Assembly (NCBI RefSeq): GCF_005696555.1
Contig: NZ_CP040005.1
Span: 2,790,001-2,854,000 of the forward strand
DNA: 64,000 nucleotides
Direction: 5' to 3'
From: Actinomyces sp. oral taxon 171 str. F0337
GTDB taxonomy: Bacteria; Actinomycetota; Actinomycetes; Actinomycetales; Actinomycetaceae
The notes under the pieces are model-generated. The model made no database searches. It worked only from the letters and a program-made list of their open reading frames with translations, and was not told the DNA's origin. This document shows, one piece after another, positions 56,212-64,000 of the stretch; position 1 is the stretch's first letter; every line of letters starts with the position of its first letter. The position numbers and the translations under genes were made by a program.

Positions 56212-59200
56212 ATGGCAGTGACCGAGACAGCAAGGGACCCGGCTGCCGCTGCGGGACCGCATGAGCCGGGCTGGGCGGGATTCTCCTCGGCCACCCGCAC
56301 CTGGTTCCTCGACGCCTTCCCCACCGGCCCCACCCCTGTGCAGGAGCGGGCCTGGGCCGCGATCGGTCGGGGTGAGAACGCCCTGGTCATCGCCCCCACC
56401 GGCTCTGGCAAGACGCTCGCATCCTTCCTGTCCGCCATCGACCGCCTGGGACGGGAGCCGGCCGCGGAGGAGCAGGGGACCGAGGCGGCGTCAGGGCGAG
56501 CGCCGGCCGAGGCCGACGGCGTGCGGGTCCTCTACGTCTCTCCGCTCAAGGCGCTGGGAGCTGACGTCGAACGCAACCTGCGCCGGCCGCTGGCGGGAAT
56601 CTCCGCCGTCGGCCCCACCCGTCCGATCTCGGTGGGCGTGCGCTCGGGGGACACGCCCGCGCGGGAGCGTCGTCGGCTGCGCAGCCATCCGCCCAGCATC
56701 CTCATCACGACGCCGGAGTCGCTCTACCTCATGCTCACCAGTGCCGCGCGAGAAACACTGCGGACGGTGGAGACGGTCATCGTCGACGAGATCCACTCCT
56801 TCGCCGGTTCCAAGCGCGGCACGCACCTGGCCGTGTCCCTGGAACGCCTCGATGACCTCCTGGGGCGCCCGGCGCAGCGAATCGGCCTGTCCGCCACCGT
56901 CTCGCCCCCTGAGGAGGTCGCCCGCTTCCTCGGAGGGCCGCACCCGGTGACGATCATCTCCGACGACGGCCGGGCGACGCCGCAGGTCACAGTGTCCGTG
57001 CCGGTGGAGAACATAGCCCGCATCCCGGCGATCTCGGACCGCCGCACCCGGATGGAACGGGCCCTGGCAGCCCCCACGAGCGCGGGCGGCGGCCGCGGCT
57101 CCCGGCCCTCCGGGCTCGGGCGGGCGGGGTCCTCGCAGGCATGGCGCTCCGATAAAGCGCTGGGCCGAGCCATGGCGGCGGGGCGGGCTGACGAGCCCGG
57201 TGCGGGGGTGCCCGTCCGGGTGTCGGCCTCGATCTGGCCGCACCTGGAGAAGGCGATCCTCGACCAGATCCTGGCCCACCGCACGACGCTGGTCTTCGTC
57301 AACTCCCGGGGCGCCTGCGAGCGGCTCACCGCACACCTCAACGAGGCCTACGCCGCACGTCTCGGGGCGGCGGCGCCGACGCCGCAGGTGCCGGTTCACC
57401 GGGAGTCCTGGGAGATGGGAACCGGTTCGCACACCGAGCCCCTGGCGGCGGGCGCCCCGGTGATCGCCAAGGCCCACCACGGGTCGGTCTCCAAGGAGCA
57501 GCGTCTGGGCGTGGAGCGGGAGCTGGCCGCGGGTGAGCTCAGGTGCGTGGTGGCCACGGCCTCGCTCGAGCTCGGCATCGACATCGGTTCGGTCGACCTC
57601 GTGCTCCAGGTGGCGCCGCCCCCTTCGGTCGCGGCGGGCCTGCAGCGGGTGGGGCGCGCTGACCACCGGGTGGGTGGGCGGCCGCGCGGCGTCATCTACC
57701 CCGTGGAGCGCACTCACCTGGTGGACGCCGTCGTCGCCGCCGAGGGGATGCGTGCCGGGGCGATCGAGCGCACGGAGCTGGTGTCCAACGCCCTGGACGT
57801 GCTGGCCCAGCAGACGGTCGCCGCGGTGAGTGTGGCGGAGGGGCTGACGGCTGACGCCTGGTTCGCCACCGTCACGCAGGCGGCCCCCTACTCCTCGCTG
57901 CCGCGCTCGGCCTTCGAGTCGGTCCTGGAGCTGCTGGCCGGTGGCTTCGCCTCGGCGGACCTGGCGGACTTCTCGCCACGGATCGTGTGGGACCGCGCCA
58001 CCGGTGAGCTCAGTGCCCGGCCCAGCACGCAGCGGCTGGCGGTGGCATCCTCGGGCACGATCCCGGACCGGGGGATGTTCCCCGTCGTCCTGCCCGAGGG
58101 GGCGCAGGATCCCGGGCGGCGGCGGGTCGGGGAGCTCGACGAGGAGATGGTGCACGAGTCCAGCCCGGGCGATGTCATCACGCTGGGGACGTCGAGCTGG
58201 CGGATCCGCCAGATCACGGGGGACCGCGTCGTCGTCGACCCGGCCGAGGGACGCAGCGCCCGCCTGCCGTTCTGGAAGGGCGAGGGGCTGGGGAGACCTG
58301 CGGCCACCGGGCTCGCCAAGGGCGTCTTCCTGCGTCAGGCTCAGGCCTCCTTGCCGTCGGAGGCGGGAGCCGGGGAGTCGGAGGGCGAGCGGGCGCTGCG
58401 GAGCCGGCTCACGGAGGCGGGGCTGGATGATCATGCCCGCAGCAACCTGCTGGCGCTGCTGCGCGAGCAGTACCGAGCCACCGGCACCCTGCCGACGGAC
58501 GAGACCCTGGTCCTGGAGCGCTATGAGGACGAGTCCGGCAGCTGGCGGATCATCATCCACAGCACGCTGGGTCGGTGCGTTCACGAGCCCTGGGCGATGG
58601 CGATCCGGGAGCGAGTGCACCAGCTCCTGGGGGTGCGCCCGCAGACCATCGTGGCCGACGACGGCATCGTCCTGCAGATCCCACCGGTTGAGGGCGGCCT
58701 CCCGGGGGCCGGGCTCATCACCTTCGACGCCGCGGAGATCTCCTCCCTGGTGCGCAGCCGGATCGAGACAACGGCACTGTTCGCGGCCCGGTTCCGCGAG
58801 TGCGCCGCTCGAGCCCTGCTCATGCCCACCACCCGCCCGGGGCACCGCACGCCGTTGTGGCTGCAGCGGGTCAAAGCCGGACAGCTGCTCGAGGCCTCCC
58901 GCCAGTTCCAGGACTTCCCCGTCAGCGTGGAGGCGGCGCGCGAGTGCCTCCAGCAGTACTACGACCTGCCCGCGCTCACCGACCTCATGGAGCGTCTCGC
59001 CTCCGGCCGGGTACGCGTCGTCGAGGCCGTCACCAGTGAGCCGTCGCCCTTCGCCCACCCGCTGCTGTTCGGGTACGCGAGCACCCTGATCTACCAGGAG
59101 GACCTGCCCCACGCCGAGCGCCGGGCCCAGCTGCTCTCCCTGGACCCCAAGGCGCTCGATGCCCTGCTGGGCGACGGCGGCGTCGCGGAGCTGCTCGACG

Positions 59201-61203
59201 ACGAGGTCCTGGCCCAGGTGGAGGCCGAGCTCCAGCACCTGGCCCCCGGCCGGCGGGTGCGCGCCGACGCCGAGGGGGTCGCCGATCTTCTGCGTGAGCT
59301 GGGCCCGTTGAGTGCGGCCGAGTTGGCCGAGCGGTGCACCGACGTCAGCGGGCGGGATCCGGGGGAGGATACGCGAGGCGACGGCGCGGGCGGGGCCGGC
59401 GATGACGTCGAACGCGGGGACAAGCGCACGGTCGAACGGGCGCTTGCCGAGCTGGCCGGGGCCCGCCGAGCCACCGCGGTGCGGGTCGGCGGACGGGAGC
59501 TGTGGGCCCGGGTCGAGGACGCCCCGGATCTTCGGCTGGCCCTGGGAGTGGAGGTCCCCGACTGGGCGCTGGAGCGGGCCGGGGCCGGTGGTGCGGTCGA
59601 GCGGACGGCGTCGGCCCGCTCACCGCTGAACGACCTGCTTCTGCGCTACGCGCGCACCCATACGACCGTGACGCCGCAGCGCGTGGCACGAGCCTTCGGG
59701 CTGGGGGCGGCGGTGGCGGCGGGGGCCCTGGCCGAGCTGGCCGGGGCCGGCTCGCTCGTGGACCTGGGGGCCGCGGGGTGGATGGAGCCGGCGGTCCTGG
59801 CCCGGGTGCGCAACCGCTCCCTGGCCCGGGCGCGGGCCGCCGTCGCGCCGGTGCCGCCCGCGGCTCTCCAGCGTCTCGTGCTGGAGCGGGCGGGGCTGGA
59901 TGAGCCGGGCGGCGGTGTTGATGCCCTAGCGGAGGCCCTGGCGGCACTGGAGGGCGTGTGGCTGCCGGCCGGCCTGTGGGAGTCGGTGGTGCTGCCCGCC
60001 AGGGTCGTCGACTACCGGCCGGCCATGCTCGATGAGCTCATCGCCTCCGGGGAGGTCGTCTGGCAGGCGCGGCCCATCGGCGATGCCGCATCCCGGTCCG
60101 GTCCCACCCGGGTGAGAACCGGGGCCGGCCACGTCCCCGCACCGGGAGAGATCGCCTTCTTCCCCACGGACTCCGCCCTGACACCGGTTGCCGGGAAGGC
60201 GATCGCGCCGGGTGAGCCGGAGGCGCCGGCGGACCGGGAGACGGGAGTCACCGAGGAGGCTCTCTGGCAGCTGGTTCGCGAAGGGGCCGCCACGGGCCGC
60301 TCCTTCGAGGCGGTGCGCCGGGCACTGGCGCCCGCCGCCGGGACGCGCACCTCCCCGTCTTCACGGCGGGTGCGCAGCCGCCGGGGCCGTCGCCTCATGA
60401 TGGAGACGCCGCGCACCGGGGAGGTGACGGCAGCCGGACGGCTGTCCTCCGTTCTGGCCTCCACCTCCTGGGTGAGGCTGTCTTGCGCACCAGCCGGCGA
60501 TGAGGAGCGGGCGATCACGGAGGTGGAGTCACTGCTGGACCGCTACGGGGTCGTCTGCCGCGACCTCGCCCTGGCCTTCAGCGGGGCGGGAGGGCTCGTG
60601 CCGCTCATGCCGGTGCTGCGACGCATGGAGGAGACCGGGGTGGTTCTGCGCGGCGGTTTCATTGAGGGCCTGGGGCCGGCGCAGTTCGCCGAACGGGAGA
60701 GCGTTGACCGGCTGCGGTCCCTCAGCCACGGCCCCGTCGGCACGACGGCGACACCGGTCGTGCTCGATCTCAAGGACCCGGCCTGTCTCGTCGGGCGCGG
60801 GGTGCCGTGGCCCGAACCGGTGCTGCCCACAGGCCTCGGCGAGCCGACCGGGGACCGCAGCGAGGAGACGAGTGGCCCGCCGGTCCGGCGCCAGGGGGCG
60901 AGCGTCGTCGTGCTGGGTGGCACCCCGGTGCTCTACGCCTCGGAGAACCTCAAGGTCCTCATCTCCTACACGTCCGAGCGCGAGGATCTGGTGCGCGCCC
61001 TAACCGCGCTGGCGGCCGACAGGCAGCGGATGTTTGCGCGCCAAGGGGCCGCGGCGGTCAGGCGCCGCACAGTGGTGGAGTCCCTCAACGGGGTCACCAC
61101 GTTGGAGCCCACCGTGAGCGACCTCTTGCGTCAGGCCGGTTTCGTGCGCGACCCCAGGGGGATGCGGCTCGCCGTCAGCCCCTACGGGGCCGCTTGGCGA
61201 TGA
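56212..61203 (+). CDS. lhr: Lhr-family ATP-dependent helicase, full length
   Basis: A 1663-residue SF2 DNA helicase. RecA1 has the P-loop APTGSGKT (about 61-68), DEIH and [10 protein letters not shown]. RecA2 has [16 protein letters not shown] and [14 protein letters not shown], the Lhr signature. Lhr-core winged-helix and beta-barrel parts follow. It keeps a long C-terminal extension of bacterial Lhr, recently linked to uracil-DNA glycosylase activity. The ATG at 56212 has GGAGGAGG upstream. A family-5 uracil-DNA glycosylase gene follows 67 bases later in the same direction, so a joint DNA repair role is plausible. Confidence 0.95.
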   Translation: MAVTETARDPAAAAGPHEPGWAGFSSATRTWFLDAFPTGPTPVQERAWAAIGRGENALVIAPTGSGKTLASFLSAIDRLGREPAAEEQGTEAASGRAPAEADGVRVLYVSPLKALGADVERNLRRPLAGISAVGPTRPISVGVRSGDTPARERRRLRSHPPSILITTPESLYLMLTSAARETLRTVETVIVDEIHSFAGSKRGTHLAVSLERLDDLLGRPAQRIGLSATVSPPEEVARFLGGPHPVTIISDDGRATPQVTVSVPVENIARIPAISDRRTRMERALAAPTSAGGGRGSRPSGLGRAGSSQAWRSDKALGRAMAAGRADEPGAGVPVRVSASIWPHLEKAILDQILAHRTTLVFVNSRGACERLTAHLNEAYAARLGAAAPTPQVPVHRESWEMGTGSHTEPLAAGAPVIAKAHHGSVSKEQRLGVERELAAGELRCVVATASLELGIDIGSVDLVLQVAPPPSVAAGLQRVGRADHRVGGRPRGVIYPVERTHLVDAVVAAEGMRAGAIERTELVSNALDVLAQQTVAAVSVAEGLTADAWFATVTQAAPYSSLPRSAFESVLELLAGGFASADLADFSPRIVWDRATGELSARPSTQRLAVASSGTIPDRGMFPVVLPEGAQDPGRRRVGELDEEMVHESSPGDVITLGTSSWRIRQITGDRVVVDPAEGRSARLPFWKGEGLGRPAATGLAKGVFLRQAQASLPSEAGAGESEGERALRSRLTEAGLDDHARSNLLALLREQYRATGTLPTDETLVLERYEDESGSWRIIIHSTLGRCVHEPWAMAIRERVHQLLGVRPQTIVADDGIVLQIPPVEGGLPGAGLITFDAAEISSLVRSRIETTALFAARFRECAARALLMPTTRPGHRTPLWLQRVKAGQLLEASRQFQDFPVSVEAARECLQQYYDLPALTDLMERLASGRVRVVEAVTSEPSPFAHPLLFGYASTLIYQEDLPHAERRAQLLSLDPKALDALLGDGGVAELLDDEVLAQVEAELQHLAPGRRVRADAEGVADLLRELGPLSAAELAERCTDVSGRDPGEDTRGDGAGGAGDDVERGDKRTVERALAELAGARRATAVRVGGRELWARVEDAPDLRLALGVEVPDWALERAGAGGAVERTASARSPLNDLLLRYARTHTTVTPQRVARAFGLGAAVAAGALAELAGAGSLVDLGAAGWMEPAVLARVRNRSLARARAAVAPVPPAALQRLVLERAGLDEPGGGVDALAEALAALEGVWLPAGLWESVVLPARVVDYRPAMLDELIASGEVVWQARPIGDAASRSGPTRVRTGAGHVPAPGEIAFFPTDSALTPVAGKAIAPGEPEAPADRETGVTEEALWQLVREGAATGRSFEAVRRALAPAAGTRTSPSSRRVRSRRGRRLMMETPRTGEVTAAGRLSSVLASTSWVRLSCAPAGDEERAITEVESLLDRYGVVCRDLALAFSGAGGLVPLMPVLRRMEETGVVLRGGFIEGLGPAQFAERESVDRLRSLSHGPVGTTATPVVLDLKDPACLVGRGVPWPEPVLPTGLGEPTGDRSEETSGPPVRRQGASVVVLGGTPVLYASENLKVLISYTSEREDLVRALTALAADRQRMFARQGAAAVRRRTVVESLNGVTTLEPTVSDLLRQAGFVRDPRGMRLAVSPYGAAWR

Positions 61204-61270
61204 GCGGGCCGGCCCCTCGCCGGTGACAGAAGCCGGCCCATGGTGCGCTCCACGCGTCCACAATGAGGAC

Positions 61271-62107
61271 ATGGCCGATCCGCACCCCATCACCGGAGCG
61301 TTCTTCGATTCCCCGGTCCCTCCCGGGACCGGATGGCCCGATGATCCCGCCACCGCCACCACGCCCATGGCCCGATCGGCCTCCGACGTGGCGCACCTGG
61401 CCGGTGCATCGTCGGATCTGCCCGCGCTCGACGCCCGGATCACGGTGTGCCGTGCCTGCGACCGGCTCGTGGCCTGGCGTGAGGAGGTGGCCCGGACCGG
61501 CCGTCGCGCCTCCTTCGCCCATGAGCCGTACTGGGGGCGACCAGTGGCGAGCGTCGGGTCGGCGGATGCCCGCATCTACGTCGTCGGGCTGGCACCCGCG
61601 GCCAATGGGGCGAACCGCACCGGCCGCATGTTCACCGGCGACCGCTCCGGGGACTGGCTGTGGGCGGCCTTCCACCGGGCAGGCCTGGCGACGTCCCCCA
61701 CCTCGACGGCGGCCGGTGACGGGCAGCGGCTCATCGGGGCGCGCATGGGCGCCGCCGTGCGCTGTGCCCCGCCCGCCAACAAGCCGACGACCGTCGAGCG
61801 CGCCACCTGCGCGCCGTGGCTCGCCCGCGAGATCGCCCTCATGCCTGAGGTCAAGGTGCTACTGGCGCTGGGCGGGATCGGTTGGGGCGCGGTGCTGCGG
61901 GTCACCCGGGAGGCCGGTTGGGTCATCCCCCGCCCGCAGCCGCGCTTCGGCCACGGGGCGACGGCGGAGCTGACCAGGCCCGACGGCAGGCCGGTGACGC
62001 TGCTCGGCAGCTACCACCCCAGCCAGCAGAACACGTTCACCGGTCGGCTCACCGAGGCGATGCTCGATGAGGTGCTGGCAGCCGCCAAGCGCCTCGCTGA
62101 GGCATGA
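61271..62107 (+). CDS. udgB: Family-5 uracil-DNA glycosylase (UdgB)
   Basis: A 278-residue glycosylase removing uracil and other deaminated bases from DNA. The uracil-binding motif reads [20 protein letters not shown], the second motif [15 protein letters not shown]. Cysteines in [10 protein letters not shown] and [10 protein letters not shown] with CAPWLAREI fit the 4Fe-4S ligands. The Asp of families 1-2 is absent and the acidic-to-Ala APAANG pattern is typical of family 5. It follows the Lhr gene. The start ATG has a closely spaced AGGA; an upstream in-frame start is possible. Confidence 0.9.
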   Translation: MADPHPITGAFFDSPVPPGTGWPDDPATATTPMARSASDVAHLAGASSDLPALDARITVCRACDRLVAWREEVARTGRRASFAHEPYWGRPVASVGSADARIYVVGLAPAANGANRTGRMFTGDRSGDWLWAAFHRAGLATSPTSTAAGDGQRLIGARMGAAVRCAPPANKPTTVERATCAPWLAREIALMPEVKVLLALGGIGWGAVLRVTREAGWVIPRPQPRFGHGATAELTRPDGRPVTLLGSYHPSQQNTFTGRLTEAMLDEVLAAAKRLAEA

Positions 62108-62130
62108 TGACGCGCTGCGGCTGCGCGGCG

Positions 62131-63867
62131 TCAGGAACGGTTGGGCAGGATGGCCTCGAGCTCGGCAAGGGTCCGTGGCGCCTGCTCCGCGGAGGCGCCG
62201 GCCTCAGCATTCTCGGTGTCGTCGGAGGCCGCCTCGTCCTGCGGCGCGTCGACCCCGAGGGCCAGCGACAGGCCGGCGACGGCGGCACGGGCCGAGGCGG
62301 CCCGTTCGCTGGGCGTGTCACTGGGCTCACCGCCGGCGGGGGCCGGTGAGGACGACTCCGCGGTCGCCGCGAGGGGTTCAGCGACGCTCGCGGCATCGGG
62401 GGCCGATGAGGCCGATGCCGTGGCGGTCGCCCTCTCAAGGTCTCCCAGGTCGAGCCCCACCAGGCGGCTACTGCGTTCCGCGGAGGCTTCCTCCGGCGAG
62501 TCGGCCGTGCGACGGCGGCGCGTCGAGGTGGCCGCTCGGCGGGAGCGCTTCGCAGCGGGCTTCTGCTCAGACGAGGCGGACTTCTTCCCGGGCTTCTTCC
62601 TGGACTCCGCCGCCGGCCGCTCCTCGGCCGCGGAAGTGGTGGCGTCCGCGCCAGAGGCGTTGCCCTCAGTCTCCTCGGCGTCCGGAGCGTCCGGGGTGTC
62701 AGCGCTGTCGGCTTCGTCAACGGGGCCGTCGGAGTCAGCGGTGGCCCGGTCTGCGTCGGCCGGGGCGTCGGCGTCCCGCGCGGAGGACTCCGCATCGGCT
62801 CCCCGACCGGGAGCGCCTGCCGCGTCCTCGGCGGGGGCGTCGTCGGTCTCACTGTCGACGTCGTCGGCCTGCTCGGCGGCGAGCTCGGCGATGCTGCGGC
62901 CCTCGCGCAGGTCGAGCCCGTTGGTGCTCAGCGGCACCATGAGGTGGTCGTCGACCCGTGAGGGGTTGATGGGCCACTCCGGGCCCTGGTCGGGCAGGTC
63001 GGTCTCGGAGTGAGCGCCGCAGCCATGGTCCAGGGAGACGACGCTGCCGTCGTCGGCGGCCCACTCGTTGGCGCACACGCCGAAGATGGCGCGCAGGGCA
63101 CCGGCCATGGGTAGGAAGAAGCCGCAGGTGGAGCAGGTGGCGTGGGCCTTTCGGACGCCCTCGGCGTCGGGGCCGTGATCGCCGCCGTACCAGCGCTCGG
63201 CGGCGCTGGCGACGCCCTGGGCGCTCAGGACCCGGGGGCGGCCCAGGTCGAGCTGGTCCAGGGCGACGGCGTCGGCGTCCTCACCGGTGGCCTCCCACCC
63301 GGGCTCGAGGCGCTCGTCGGTCTCCTTGCGGGGCAGGCGGTCTGAGCGGGTGATGTCGCCGGGCTCGAGGCGGTCGGCCCACGGGACCCAGGCGGGCGCG
63401 AGGAGGGCCTCCTCACCGGGGAGGAGCGCCATCTCGCAGACGGTGGCGGTGCGGCTGCGCGGGACGCGGCTGAGGGTGACAGCCCAGCGCCAGCCGCGGT
63501 AGCCGCTCAGGGTGCAGTCGAACAGGTGAGTGACGAGGCGCTCGGCTTCGGGGGCGGCGGCCAGGTACTCGCCGACGGTGATGGGGTCGGTGATCTCCTC
63601 CAGAGCGTGGCGGGCGAGCTCGATGGCGGCCGGGGACGTGAGGGGCTTGTCCTTGGCGGCCTGGGCCTGCTGGCTGGGGGTCGGCAGGGCGCCGGCGCGA
63701 GGCACGGGGGCCGGCGTCGGAGAGGCCGAGGCCGCGCCCGGAGCCGGGCGTTCAAGGGTCGCCGTGGAGGTGCGCGCCCCGGTGGCGGCGCCCGCCGGAG
63801 AACCCGAGTCGGTCCCGGTCGCGGGCGCGCCTGCGGTGTTGGTGTGAGAGTCGATCGTGTCGGTCAC
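62131..63867 (-). CDS. DUF3027-family protein
   Basis: A 578-residue actinobacterial protein of unknown role. The DUF3027 core (about 75-330) has SGYRGWRWAVTLSRVPRSRT, GEEALLAPAWVPWADRLEPGD and a zinc-ribbon-like CSTCGFF with CGAH. The long C-terminal half is Ala/Asp/Glu/Ser-rich and basic in the middle, without a fold I can name. The GTG at 63867 is chosen because it sits 6 bases after a TACACT -10-like box (63878-63873), which suggests a leaderless mRNA. An in-frame start at 63927 exists. It is convergent with the glycosylase gene. Confidence 0.85.
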   Translation of the reverse strand: MTDTIDSHTNTAGAPATGTDSGSPAGAATGARTSTATLERPAPGAASASPTPAPVPRAGALPTPSQQAQAAKDKPLTSPAAIELARHALEEITDPITVGEYLAAAPEAERLVTHLFDCTLSGYRGWRWAVTLSRVPRSRTATVCEMALLPGEEALLAPAWVPWADRLEPGDITRSDRLPRKETDERLEPGWEATGEDADAVALDQLDLGRPRVLSAQGVASAAERWYGGDHGPDAEGVRKAHATCSTCGFFLPMAGALRAIFGVCANEWAADDGSVVSLDHGCGAHSETDLPDQGPEWPINPSRVDDHLMVPLSTNGLDLREGRSIAELAAEQADDVDSETDDAPAEDAAGAPGRGADAESSARDADAPADADRATADSDGPVDEADSADTPDAPDAEETEGNASGADATTSAAEERPAAESRKKPGKKSASSEQKPAAKRSRRAATSTRRRRTADSPEEASAERSSRLVGLDLGDLERATATASASSAPDAASVAEPLAATAESSSPAPAGGEPSDTPSERAASARAAVAGLSLALGVDAPQDEAASDDTENAEAGASAEQAPRTLAELEAILPNRS

Positions 63868-63941
63868 CCGGCCAGTGTAGGGGAGGCTCCTGGAACTGCC
63901 CCGGCCCGCGCGGGTTGGCCTGGGCACACCTCATGCCGCCC

Positions 63942-63970
63942 TTGACGACGATGTCCGCTTACCCTAATCT
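63942..63970 (+). promoter_or_regulatory. Candidate promoter facing out of the window
   Basis: TTGACG (63942-63947), a 17-base spacer and TAATCT (63965-63970) match a sigma-70-type promoter. It would drive a gene beyond 64000. No gene is visible after it in the window. Confidence 0.5.
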
Positions 63971-64000
63971 ACTTGCATGCACATGAATACATGTCGTCCA

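Overview
The window is from a high-GC actinobacterium, most likely an oral-type Actinomyces or close relative. The evidence is dense GC-rich genes, a polyphosphate glucokinase, a DtxR-type regulator, a MoeA-like Glp cluster, an NlpC/P60 gene behind a c-di-AMP riboswitch, and a PrsW-toxin locus of the kind seen in Actinomyces. This genus call rests on gene content and memory, not on a search.

Layout. 1-9.2 kb: two-component system coupled to a serine hydrolase, ppgK, OPT-family transporter, a 3-hydroxyacid-type dehydrogenase, and an MFS pump with a divergent ArsR-type regulator. 9.2-12.1 kb: a GT2 polysaccharide synthase and a polysaccharide deacetylase, an exopolysaccharide pair. 12.5-14.4 kb: a CGNR regulator divergent from an MFS transporter.

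14.5-30.1 kb is mobile DNA. The 3' end of tRNA-Ala(CGC) plus its terminator hairpin occurs at 14528, 16590 and 30085. The last two copies share a perfect 39-bp direct repeat. This looks like two tandem islands in the tRNA gene. The first holds an RsrR-like/NmrA operon and an IS5-type remnant. The second holds arsA-arsD/arsR, a damaged IS3, a five-gene operon (Xre regulator, DUF1643 protein, DNA methyltransferase, a kinase with two GHKL ATPase domains, and a receiver-domain protein), a MobF relaxase remnant and a broken ISAs1 copy. The five-gene operon is the best candidate for an undescribed defence or conflict system.

30.2-46.5 kb is chromosomal core: a Glp/RimJ/GlpR-like division cluster, 5-formyl-THF cyclo-ligase, SAF-domain protein, mscL, a 1437-residue helicase-like protein with eroded ATPase motifs, tRNA-Arg(CCT), a double universal stress protein, riboswitch-controlled NlpC/P60, a DtxR orthologue and an MFS exporter. 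46.7-54.3 kb is a polymorphic toxin locus: a PrsW-domain protein ending in a probable nuclease, followed by four immunity-like paralogues, a fifth truncated copy, and a second duplicated family. 54.6-64 kb: AzgA-type purine permease, full-length Lhr helicase, family-5 uracil-DNA glycosylase and a DUF3027 protein.

Most genes are chromosomal housekeeping. The two accessory regions (14.5-30.1 and 46.7-54.3 kb) have lower GC, fragments and duplications.
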